From positions 32,710-96,709 of the forward strand of contig CAVSNS010000008.1 in the NCBI GenBank assembly GCA_963729325.1: 64,000 nucleotides of DNA. Direction: 5' to 3'. Shown here one piece after another: positions 18,810-27,814 of the stretch. How positions within the stretch are numbered: position 1 is the first letter of the stretch; every line of letters begins with the position of its first letter. The notes beneath the pieces are model-generated. The model was not told where the DNA came from. It saw nothing but the letters and a program-made list of their open reading frames with translations, and did not search any database. This DNA is from JABCYV01 sp963729325. GTDB lineage: Bacteria > Acidobacteriota > Terriglobia > Terriglobales > Acidobacteriaceae. Made by a program: the position numbers and the translations under genes.

Positions 18810-19836
18810 TCACTTTGCTCCTAGTTGTTCCTTCATCCAATTCATGACAGTCGGCAGCAGTTCGTCATAGAACTTGCCGTCTATGGTGAAGCCGTGGGTC
18901 ATGTTTTCAATTTGGAGGTAGCGGGCGTGCTCGGGATGAACCTGGTTGACGATCCGCACGATGGCCTCGCTGTCGGATCGGCTCATGATGTTGTCGCCGG
19001 TGCCGCGGATTACCAGTACTGGGGCGGTCACTTTTTGCCAGGCCTCGCCCAGGTTTAGAGCCTGCAGTTGCTGATAGAAGGCGGCCGGGCGTCCGTATTG
19101 ACCGTCGGGAGAGTCATACCAAAGATCTTTCCACTCGGGATGCTGGGCAATGACTTGGGCCGGAGTCATTCCTTTCATCAGGTACAAATTGTAAAAATCA
19201 GTGAAAGCCTTCACCGAGGTATTTACTTCAGCCGGTGACTTCCCGGCTTCCATCAAACGACGGCGTTCGAGATCGAGCATGTGCTCGTACCAGGTGCGTC
19301 CCCAAGATCCGCCAGAGATGTAACCGCGGACAGGATGATCGCGGGCAGGCAAGAGGAGAGAACCCTCCGCCGTTGCTCAGACCGAAGACAAAGACACGGC
19401 CCGGATCGATGAAGTCGTACTTGGACATGGAATCGAAGGCGGCCTGCCAACCTTCCATCTCGCTCAGGAAGTCAGCCTTTTCGCATTTGCCCTGGCTTTC
19501 ACCCACTCCCGGTTTGTCCATGCGCACAGTGGCGTAGCCGGATTCATCGATAAGGCGGCGTATCAGGATGCCGAAACCGTCGCGAGTGGCGGGGTCGGGA
19601 TATTCCATGCTGTCGCAGCTCAGCCATCCCACGAAGAAAATAACGGGAACTTTTCCGGCAATGTCGTGCGGACGGGTGATGAAGGTGCGCAGTTTTTCGC
19701 CGCGATGATTGGTGACCCAGTCGTAGAGGACCTCTGCATGGGCAAAGTGCTCGCGTGCGGGAGGGGGCGAGGTCTGTGCGGGAACGGACAAGGTAAAGAA
19801 CAAGACAAGGAGCGCGATCGGCAGTTTGTTACGCAC
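18810..19836 (-). CDS. Secreted alpha/beta hydrolase (dienelactone hydrolase/peptidase-like), frameshifted
   Basis: About 341 residues. Start GTG 19836 follows CTCTGGAGGAAACC; the signal peptide is VRNKLPIALLVLFFTLSVPA. The fold's landmarks are VPVIFFVGWLSCDSMEYP (oxyanion region), YATVRMDKPGVGESQG, and the nucleophile elbow VFGLSNGGG (Ser about residue 160). Near 19350 the frame shifts: GGFSPL in one frame, then ARDHPVRGYISGGSWGRTWY in the next. The C-terminal half supplies APVLVIRGTGDNIM (Asp) and ENMTHGF (His), completing the triad. Substrate unknown; export suggests an extracytoplasmic esterase or acyl-peptidase-like role. Confidence 0.78.
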
Positions 19837-20162
19837 GATGGTTTCCTCCAGAGATACGTCAATTAGCTGGGACGACATTAGGGACGGAAAGTTAGCGGAG
19901 CGTGGTTCGAACTCCTGATTGTTATACGATAGCTACCTTAGCTGGGTGCGTGGATGGCTTCTAGATTAGGGCGTAGGTGGCAGTCTTGTTCGTCGTAGAA
20001 ATGGCTCTGTATACGGGTCAGAAGAACAAAAAGAGGGGAAAATCAGTTCCTGGTTGTCAGTTCGCAGTTGTCAGTTAGGGCGTACTCGCTCGAACGATAT
20101 TCTGTGGTTGGCGCCGTGAACATTGAAGACTCCGTGAACCCACACCGGAGGCACGGCTGCTG
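19837..20162. other. Gene-free spacer between divergent genes
   Basis: No gene or strong structure seen. It separates the minus-strand hydrolase from the plus-strand pair at 20.2-21.2 kb and must hold both promoters, which I could not place confidently. Confidence 0.3.
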
Positions 20163-20483
20163 ATGACGGCGATTTCTCGTGAGGACTTAGAACAAATCCT
20201 GAGACACATGCTGGGGCTGGCTATTGTCTCCTTGGTGGGACTGCTGTCGATCGTGTACGCGGGGGACTATCTCTCTGTTCGGTATCGCATTCCGGGAAAC
20301 AGGGAGCAGTTTGGTACGGTCACGGTGCAGCGCTATGACGCAGTCCAGGAGAAGAGTGGCAAGACCGAGTTCATTTTCAACCCACCAGTCGCACAGACCT
20401 GTGTTCAGGCCCTATTTCCACACTTCGGCTATCCTCCCTGCTGGTATTTGAAGCGGCATACAGAGCCCAGAACGGACATTTAG
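20163..20483 (+). CDS. Hypothetical membrane-anchored protein
   Basis: 106 residues with one N-terminal hydrophobic segment (MLGLAIVSLVGLLSIVYAG) followed by a soluble domain containing two cysteines near the end (AQTCVQALFPHFGYPPCW). The segment YLSVRYRIPGNREQFGTVTV has alternating hydrophobic residues suggesting beta structure. Family not recognised. It lies 60 bases upstream of marC on the same strand and may share its transcript. Confidence 0.55.
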   Translation: MTAISREDLEQILRHMLGLAIVSLVGLLSIVYAGDYLSVRYRIPGNREQFGTVTVQRYDAVQEKSGKTEFIFNPPVAQTCVQALFPHFGYPPCWYLKRHTEPRTDI

Positions 20484-20544
20484 AAAAGACCACAAAGGCT
20501 TGACCACCAGTTTCCGAGGGCCCGAACATGATTTCGGCGATGCT

Positions 20545-21246
20545 ATGCTATTGCCCGCCATGGCAAGCCTAACTCTGCTTATCAAATTTTTCGCTCTTGC
20601 CTTCAGCGCGCTGCTGCCGGTGGTCAACCCTCTGGGATCTGCATTGGTATTTCTGGGCTTGGTGGGAGATGCGCCCGCGTCCGTTTTCCGCGATCTCGCC
20701 CGCCAGATTGCAGTTAGAACGACGCTCTTCCTGGCGGTGGTGGAGTTGGTAGGTACAGCGCTGCTTTCCTTCTTTGGAATTTCACTTCCGGTAGTGCAAG
20801 TCGCTGGAGGACTTGTGCTCGCCGCCATGGGATGGGATCTGCTCAATCAACCAGCCGCCAACGTTCGGCCGGCGCAGGCGGAGGTCGCCGCCACTTTTGG
20901 AACCCTGGAGGAGAAGATTTTCTATCCGTTTACCTTTCCGGTCACCGCCGGTCCGGGCTGTGTTGTCGTCATGTTGACGCTGAGCGCGCATGCCTCGGTC
21001 AAGGGCGTGCTTCCCAATGCCATGGCTCACGTCGGAATCCTGCTGGCCGTTGTGGCTTTGAGCGTACTGGTCTTTGTGAGCTACGGTTATGCTCCGAGAA
21101 TTACCCAACGAATTTCACCTCAGACAGCGCACGGCATTCTACGCGTCATTGCCTTCGTACTTTTGTGCATTGGAGTCCAGATCACATGGAATGGGATAGA
21201 AGCCATGCTGAAGACGGTGCTGCAGTCGTCAGGAGGAAGGATTTAG
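20545..21246 (+). CDS. MarC family integral membrane protein
   Basis: About 233 residues with six hydrophobic segments in the MarC/UPF0056 pattern: LIKFFALAFSALLPVVNPLG (conserved NP(L/I)G motif in the first hairpin), then FYPFTFPVTAGPGCVVVMLT with the matching PxTAGPG motif in the fourth, indicating the inverted internal repeat of the family. MarC proteins are inner-membrane proteins of unknown transport role; despite the name, involvement in multiple antibiotic resistance was not upheld. Start could be TTG 20500, ATG 20545 or ATG 20560; I prefer 20545. Confidence 0.85.
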   Translation: MLLPAMASLTLLIKFFALAFSALLPVVNPLGSALVFLGLVGDAPASVFRDLARQIAVRTTLFLAVVELVGTALLSFFGISLPVVQVAGGLVLAAMGWDLLNQPAANVRPAQAEVAATFGTLEEKIFYPFTFPVTAGPGCVVVMLTLSAHASVKGVLPNAMAHVGILLAVVALSVLVFVSYGYAPRITQRISPQTAHGILRVIAFVLLCIGVQITWNGIEAMLKTVLQSSGGRI

Positions 21247-21288
21247 TGGGCGGTGCGTAATCGGCAACCAATGGGCAAGAAGAGACGA

Positions 21289-22611
21289 TTATGCAGGAAC
21301 GACAACTCTGCTAGTTTGTGCCGTATCCACCGCTTCCGGCTTGTAGCCTCGCGTCGCGAAGTAAAGCACATAAACGTGGCATAGCAGCGGAACCACAAAG
21401 GCATCGCGGATATTGGTTCGGTCCGAGATGTATCCCATCAAGGCGGGGAAGATCGCGCCCCCAATGATGGACATCACCAGTAGGGACGAGCCCAGCTTGG
21501 TGTAGGGTCCGAGATGCTTCAAACTTAGCGCGAAGATGGTGGGAAACATGATCGAATGGAAGAATCCGATTACTACAATGGCCCAGACGGAAGCGGCTCC
21601 GGGCCCAAACAAAATCAGCATTAGACAGGTCAATGATCCGAGCCCAAACAGCGAAAGCAATTTGGCCGCGGGGACACGCTTCATCACATACGAACCAATG
21701 AATCTTCCCAGCATGAACCCGAGCAGATGCAGTTTCAAATAGTTTGCGGCGCTTTTTTCCGGAGTTCCGGGCATGCTGAACTGGGCGAAACGGATGACGA
21801 AACTGGCTACCCCAACCTGGGCGCCAACATAGAAAAACTGTGCGAGCACACCCTTCACCAGATGTCCGTGACGGCGGATACCCCGTAAGCCACTAGCGAG
21901 CGATTCTGGTTCCTGCTCTCCATTCTGTTCCTGGATCTCTGGCAGATGCGCGAAATAGATCATGGCCGCTACTGTCAAAAAGATTCCGGCAATCACCAGA
22001 TAAGGGACTTTTACTGTGCTGGCCTCGGCGGCGCGATAGGCCTGCAGCTGCGCTGAGCTCATAGCCGCCGTCTGTGCCCGGGTGTGTTCGATGCCAGAGA
22101 GAATAAAAGCGGCGCCAATGATCGGAGTCACTACGGCGCCCACGGCATTGAAGGACTGCGCCAGGTTCAAGCGCCGTTCAGAGCTTTCCGGAGGCCCGAG
22201 GAGCGTCACATAAGGATTTGCTGCGACTTCCAGAACGCCTTGGCCGCATGCCATCACAAACAAGGCAAACAGAAAGAATGCATATACTCTGATGGAAGCA
22301 GCAGGAATGAAAAGAAGCGCGCCCGTCGCGCAAGTGAAGAGGCCGACCAGTATGCCTTTCCGGTATCCGATCTTCTCCATCAGCCAACCGGCGGGCACTG
22401 CTGCCAGGAAATAGCCGCCGAAAAATGCCGTCTGAATCAGTGACGATTGAAAATCTGTCAGGCCAAATGCCTTCTTCAGATGAGGAATCAGGATGTCGTT
22501 GAGATTGACCCCTAACGCCCAAAGAAAAAACAGGCTCGTTACCAGGATCAGCGGCAACACGTATTGCCGCTCGGTAAGCGGCGCAGAAGGGCTCTTCATA
22601 TTGTTTGTCAT
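21289..22611 (-). CDS. fucP: L-fucose:H+ symporter-like MFS transporter
   Basis: 440 residues, 12 membrane segments of the FHS family of the major facilitator superfamily. Diagnostic stretches are SLFFLWALGVNLNDILIPHL (the Asp/Asn pair of the substrate site in FucP), GQGVLEVAANPYVTLLGP (the membrane Glu used for proton coupling) and AQSFNAVGAVVTPIIGA. The start ATG at 22611 overlaps the stop of the upstream dehydrogenase in an ATGA junction once that gene's frameshift is corrected, so the two are translationally coupled. It imports L-fucose, or a related 6-deoxyhexose, for the dehydrogenase pathway encoded around it. Confidence 0.85.
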   Translation of the reverse strand: MTNNMKSPSAPLTERQYVLPLILVTSLFFLWALGVNLNDILIPHLKKAFGLTDFQSSLIQTAFFGGYFLAAVPAGWLMEKIGYRKGILVGLFTCATGALLFIPAASIRVYAFFLFALFVMACGQGVLEVAANPYVTLLGPPESSERRLNLAQSFNAVGAVVTPIIGAAFILSGIEHTRAQTAAMSSAQLQAYRAAEASTVKVPYLVIAGIFLTVAAMIYFAHLPEIQEQNGEQEPESLASGLRGIRRHGHLVKGVLAQFFYVGAQVGVASFVIRFAQFSMPGTPEKSAANYLKLHLLGFMLGRFIGSYVMKRVPAAKLLSLFGLGSLTCLMLILFGPGAASVWAIVVIGFFHSIMFPTIFALSLKHLGPYTKLGSSLLVMSIIGGAIFPALMGYISDRTNIRDAFVVPLLCHVYVLYFATRGYKPEAVDTAQTSRVVVPA

Positions 22612-23391
22612 GTCAATGCCCGGTCCAGGTGCACGTACCCGCCATCCACGAATAAATGCTGGCCCAGTGATATGCCCTGCCTGGGGCGAGACCAGGAAGA
22701 CGACCATGGCCGCAATCTCTTCCGGCGTGGTGGCGCGGCTTTCCAAAGGAATTTTGGCCAGAATGCTTTTCAATTTCTTTTCCGGATCGGGGAAGTTTCT
22801 GAGCCAGCGCTCGTACAACGGGGTGATGACTTCCGCCGGCACAACTGCATTGACGCGAATGCCGCAGGGCAGCAATTCGGCAGCCCATTCCCGAGTGAGG
22901 CCAAGGATGGCTCCCTTCGCCGCCACATATCCGGACGTCCCGCCCTGGCCGGTTACCGCTGTCTTGGAGCTGATGTTGACGATGGCCCCACGAGAATTCT
23001 TTAAATGAGGGAGAGCATAGTGCGCCATGTTGTAGTAGTGCAGCAGATTGCGTTGCAAAGACGCCACAAACTGATCGGGACTTCCCTTAGCCAGACCAAC
23101 GCCGTCATTGACGCCGGCGTTGTTTACCAGTGCGTCGATTCGGCCGAGTCTGTCCACCGTCTGCGCCACCGCGGCCTGACAGTTTTCCGGAACAGACAGC
23201 TCGGCCGACAAAAAGTGCGCCGTGATACTCTGGCTGCGTAGCTCCGCTTGAAACCGCTCTCCGGCCGCAACGTCGCGGTCCACAATTACCGGGACCGCAC
23301 CTTCTTTCCCGAACGCGCGTGTGATGGCAGCGCCAATCCCGCTCGCGCCTCCGGTAACGATTACGACTTTGTCCCGCAGTTGCAGGTCCAT
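22608..23391 (-). CDS. Short-chain dehydrogenase, L-fucose dehydrogenase-like
   Basis: About 260 residues of the classical SDR fold. NAD(P) binding is shown by VVIVTGGASGIGAAI (residues 9-23) and LVNNAG; the catalytic Ser is in IVNISSKTAV and the Tyr/Lys in GYVAAKGAI. The MDLQLRDKVVIVTGG start is typical of L-fucose dehydrogenases from non-phosphorylative pathways. The raw frame runs into fucP and would give a 700-residue fusion. Reading one base over from GHITG gives HLFVDGGYVHLDRALT and a stop at 22608-22610, the expected SDR C terminus, so the fusion is a one-base insertion artefact (a CC run near 22665). It would oxidise L-fucose at C1 to the lactone. Confidence 0.82.
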
Positions 23392-23487
23392 GAACGTCAG
23401 GCTCCGGGTCCGAAGAGAACTGTATTAGAAACCGAACCTGCGCGAGACGCGACCCGGGACCCAGTTTCGTGAGAGAACCGATGCTGG

Positions 23488-24287
23488 CTAGCCGCGAAGA
23501 TTGAAGAAGCCTCCGTCAATGGGATAGTCCGTTCCGGTGATGAAAGTGGCTTCGTCCGAGCATAGAAATAACGCCAGCGCTGCTACCTCGCTGGGTTGAG
23601 CCATCCGGCCGATGGGCTGCGACTGCGCCAATTTTTCGAACATCTCCTTTTCTCTTCCCGGATAATTACGCTGGAGGTAACCATCCACGAATGGAGTGTG
23701 CACTCGGGCGGGCGAAATACAATTGCAGCGAATGTTATGAGCCAGGTAATCCTTGGCAACCGAGTAGGTCATTGCGATCACGGCGCCTTTACTCATGGAG
23801 TACGCAAAGCGGTCGGAAAGTCCCGCAGTGCCAGCAATCGAGGCCATGTTCAAAATCACGCCTCCGCCGTTGCCTTTGAGGTGGCCAATGGAGGCGTACA
23901 TGCAGTTGTAGATACCCTTAATATTTACGCAATAGACCCTTTCGAAGTCCTGCTCCGAAGTCGTTTCGAGGTTACCTACATGGGCAATCCCGGCGTTGTT
24001 TACCAGGATGTGGATTCGATCGCGCTGGAAGATATCCCCGAAAACCGCCTTCACATTCTCGCGGTCGGAGACGTCGCAGCGATAAGCTTTGGCGTTGCGT
24101 CCCAGAGCGACGATCTCGCCAGCCAGGGCCTCAGCAGCACCCTGGTCAATGTCCAGAATTCGAACACAGGCTCCGCTTGCGGAGAATCTTTCCGCGATGG
24201 CCCGCCCGATTCCACTGGCGCCACCGGTAACTACGGCCACTTTGCCATCGAGACGAAATCCGTTGAGTTCAGCTTTCAGAAAAACAT
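23488..24287 (-). CDS. Short-chain dehydrogenase, probable 2-keto-3-deoxy-L-fuconate dehydrogenase role
   Basis: About 265 residues. Cofactor motif VAVVTGGASGIGRAI, NAG motif (ILVNNAGIAHVG), catalytic Ser in ILNMASIAGTAG and Tyr-x3-Lys in FAYSMSKGAV; the C terminus TGTDYPIDGGFF is the classical SDR end. The uninterrupted frame begins at GTG 24240. A better start is ATG 24287, which follows AGGAGGA and encodes MFFLKAELNGFRLDGK, but a T run just after it is one base off, so the first codons are in another frame. A second dehydrogenase next to fucP and the L-fucose dehydrogenase fits the C4-oxidising step of the non-phosphorylative pathway; the exact substrate is inferred from context. Confidence 0.78.
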
Positions 24288-24329
24288 TCCTCCTACAGTG
24301 GAGAACAAGACGTCCCTGTGGTTACATAT

Positions 24330-27091
24330 TTATTGTGCCTGTGCCGTGCGCACGTTTTGGAACATGATCAGGGCTCTTTGGGCGTCCGCATCATTTGGAT
24401 CAAGCGCAATTGCCGTCTGCAACTCCTTCTTGGCTTCTTCCACCTTTCCAGTTTTGCCGTAGAACAAGCCGAGATTGTGGTGAAGATGTGCGCTCTGCGC
24501 GCAGTTTCCGCACAACTCGAGCGCCTCCGTCATCTGTTGGAATGCCTGCGGCCAGTTCTCTGCGTTGGCTGCTTCAAGAGCGAAATTGCCCAGTTGCTCC
24601 ACCCTGTCTGTGATCTGTTGACTCTTTTGCAGCGCATCGAAGCGGGCCTGATACTGGGCCGCCTCTGCGTCATGCAACTTGTTCAAGGTCCGCGCCAGGT
24701 TATAGAGGGCCTGGGAATGGTTTGGGTCTGCCTGTACGGCTGCCTTCCAGTGCTCAACGGCCTCGGTGGTTTTCCCAACGCGCTCGAGGTTTTGACCGAG
24801 CAAGTATTGCGCATCGGCATTTTGCGGATTAAGAGTGACGACTTGACGCAGCAGTTCGGTGGAACGTTCCATTTGATTGTTCTGTTTTTCGGTGAGGGCC
24901 AGAAAATAAAGCGCGCTGGCGAAATTCGGCTGCAGGCGGCAAGCGCTTTCTAGTTCTCGCTGCGCATCTTCGTACTTGCCGTTCTCAAAAAAGAAACGAC
25001 CGAGGTTGTAATGGGCCGCGGGAAGCTCGGGGTTGAGACGAACGGCTTCGGAGAATTCCTTGAATCCGCCTACACGATCATATTGATCGACCAAGGCGAT
25101 GCCTAGATTCAGGTGTGCATCGGCTGAATTGGGAGCAAGCGCTACCGCTTTTCGAAAGGTATCGACCGCTTCCCTTCCCCGGCCGGTCTTGGCTTGCAGC
25201 ATCCCGAGAGCGGTGTATGCTGCTTCGTTCTGGGGATCGATTTTCAGAGCCAGATCAAATTGCTGTGCTGCCTGCGGAAATGCTCCTTGCTTAGCCAGCG
25301 TCAAACCAAGATTGACGTAGGCTTTGGCAAAATTCGGATCGTTCCCGATCGCCTGCTGGAACAGTCCCGCCGCCTCGGAATCCTTGCCTTGCTGACTGTA
25401 GAGAACTCCCAGATTGTTCTGGGCCTCGGCATACTTGGAATCGATTTGAATCGCGGTCTTGAAATCTCGTTCCGCTTCGGCAAAGCGACGATCGCTCATG
25501 GCAAGGAATCCCAACTGATTGTGTGCAACGGAAAGATTGGGATCGAGGCGGATAGCAGTCTCCAGTTCTTTCTGCTCAGCAGGCTTGTCGCCCAGGTGGT
25601 CAAGAGCGAGAGACAGGTTGTAGTGTAGTTTTGCATCACCGGGATTCAGCTTAAGGGCTCGGCGGTAGTGTTCGACCGCAGCTTGCGGATTTCCTGCAAG
25701 CAAATACTGATTGGACTCATTGTTGAGTTTGCCTGCCTGGGCTTGCTGATCCGACCGGCGTCGAAGCTCAGTAGCTTTTCGCAGCTCGACTTGTGCGCGC
25801 TCTTTCTGATTTTGCTGTTCGAAAACAGACGCGAGTTGGGAGTGAATTTCAGGATCGTCGGGATTGATCTTTGCCGCAGCCTCGAATTCCTGGATAGCTT
25901 CCTCTGGCTTTTCCGTCCGAACCAAGATTAATCCAAGGTTGTAACGGGTATCCGCGTTCCCAGGATTCAGCCGCTTGGCCTGCCGCAAGGATGCTTCCGC
26001 TTGCGGAAATTGCTTGAGTCCTGCATAAGCCAAGCCTAAGAGATAGTAACCCTGGTCATCACGCGGCTTGCGTCTGGCGTATTCCTGGAGGATCGAAACC
26101 GATGCCGAATATTGTTTCTGAGTAAGTAGCGCTCTTCCCAGTGAGATTCTGGCTGCGTCCAGGTTAGCGTCAAGGCGCAGCGCCTCGCGGTACTCCGCAA
26201 CTGCCGCTTCCACATCAGTCTGGCTGGCCTTTCTGAAAATAGAGCAGGCCAAGATTGAAGTGAGCGTCGGCAGAGTCTGGATGCGCAGCGACAAAATCCT
26301 TGAGGATGCCCACCGCTTTGTCCCTTTCCCCGTTTTGCTGTAAGCGATGGCGCGCGCGACCTGCAGGGTCTCTACTTGATCGGGGGTTGGGGAGAGATCT
26401 AATGCCTTTTCTAGACAAGCAATCGCTGCCGCCGGCTTCCCCTGGCTCATCAGGACTTGTCCGAGTGCCACCGAGGCGGGACAAAGTGCGGATCAATCGT
26501 CAGTACAGCGTTGAACTCCTGTGCAGCTTCATCCCACTTGCCGTCGGCTTGCCGCACGTTTCCCAAAGCAAAATGCGCGGCTACTGAATCTGGTTTCTGT
26601 TGAATCGCAGTCTGCAGCTCCGCTATCGCTCGGGCTCGATTACCCTTGCGGAGAAGCGCCAGCGCAAGGTTGTAATGGGCCTCCCAGTTTTGTTGCTCCA
26701 GGCTAAGGGAGGCTTCAAAAGCTGGAATGGCGCAGGTAACTCGGTCGGCTTGCGCGTACAAAACCCCGAGTGTGTTGTAGGCCCCGGCGGTGGGATGGTC
26801 GTGAATGGCCTCCAACAGCGTCGCAATCTTCTCGGAAGGATGGGCTTCCTCCAGACACGACTTGGGCAAGACAAGTGCGTGCGCTACCGGCGTTGCTTGG
26901 CCCGGCGGAGAATTCTGTGCAGCTAAGGAGAGCGCACCTGCCAGAGTCATCAGGACACTCAGCGGCACGAGCAAACCCTCGAGGTAGAGCCCGTTCTGTC
27001 CTAGCCGCCAACATCTCCAGTGGCCTTCAGGCTTGCGGTTACTCCGATCAGCCAACAACTTCGTTGCCCGGGATCGATGCTTGGTACTCAA
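24330..27091 (-). CDS. Large exported TPR protein, frameshifted
   Basis: About 920 residues made almost wholly of tetratricopeptide repeats with the Ala/Gly-x2-Leu and Pro-at-32 pattern (for example AEAQNNLGVLYSQQGKDSEA; AAYTALGMLQAKTGRGREAV; AVEHWKAAVQADPNHSQALY). A hydrophobic N-terminal segment (LLVPLSVLMTLAGALSLAAQ) indicates export. The start is uncertain (TTG 27091 or a later codon near that segment). Frames change near 26465, 26340 and 26220, with TPR homology continuing across each. It lies between the TonB receptor and the dehydrogenases on the same strand. Such proteins commonly act as periplasmic scaffolds; here possibly for the sugar-uptake system. Confidence 0.8.
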
Positions 27092-27203
27092 GCAATCTTG
27101 TACTCGTATAGAGTGTATCGCCCGCGAGAGTCATCCTGCCGTTCAAAAAAGACGCATGTGCGATCGGCTCAAGAAAGTTTGGGCGGGCGCTTTCGCCTTT
27201 CTG

Positions 27204-27733
27204 CTAGCTGAGCACGCCCGCCGCAATATGATCCACATTTGAGTGCCGCTGTCGGCCGCAACCGAGCCATTCATCCGGCTCGTGCCATCCGATGGAGAGC
27301 TGCCGCCCTCCGCCAAAACCGCGGGCTCCTCCTGTTGCCAGTTGACCCTTTAAGGTTTCAACGTGGATGGCCTGCCCGCTTCGCTCCACGGACATTACTC
27401 CGCTTCGTCGCTACTACCAGGCAGTCCGCCCCTCAGCATCGCATTCGTACTCTCGCCCTCGTGGTTCAATCCACTTGTGGCTTCTCCGTTTGCATCGACG
27501 CCAAGGTTCTCATGTTCCATACGACCGCCTCTTCTAGGTTCAGGCCACCTGTATGCCGGATGCCGCTCCGTCCGTAAGCAGGTCCCGCCGGAGCTTATCC
27601 CACGATCTTCTGACTACCGTGGTTTTGACATCGTCTGAGCTCTTTTCGACACGGCAGTGGTTCACTTTCGTTCCTCTCCCTAGAAGTCACCTGACCCAGG
27701 TTTTTCTCCAGGGCCTTTTCCTTCACCGCTCAC
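27204..27733 (-). mobile_element. Probable 5' remnant of a group II intron
   Basis: This otherwise gene-free block reads, on the minus strand, from GTGAGCGGTGAAGG at 27733 through intron-like elements: GGAACGAAAGTGAACCACTG, GGAACATGAGAACCTTGG and GTAGTAGCGACGAAGC (27417-27402) followed by GTGGAGCGAAGCGGG. Combinations like these mark ribozyme domains of bacterial group II introns. A short frame from 27395 (MSVERSGQAIHVETLKGQ, then LATGGARG) resembles the start of an intron-encoded protein, but no reverse transcriptase follows. It therefore looks truncated, with only domains I-III and the first codons retained. The class and both end points are inferred. Confidence 0.5.
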
Positions 27734-27814
27734 CACCACTCCCCTTAGGGAGCAGCAGCGGAAGGTGGTTTGAGTCCTGCTCCTGCAAGCCGGTTCGAGG
27801 GGCCTTCCCTCATC

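Noticed and set aside
21289..23391. 700-residue dehydrogenase-MFS transporter fusion
   Set aside because: The last residues before the transporter do not fit an SDR, while the next frame gives the expected SDR end and a stop overlapping fucP.
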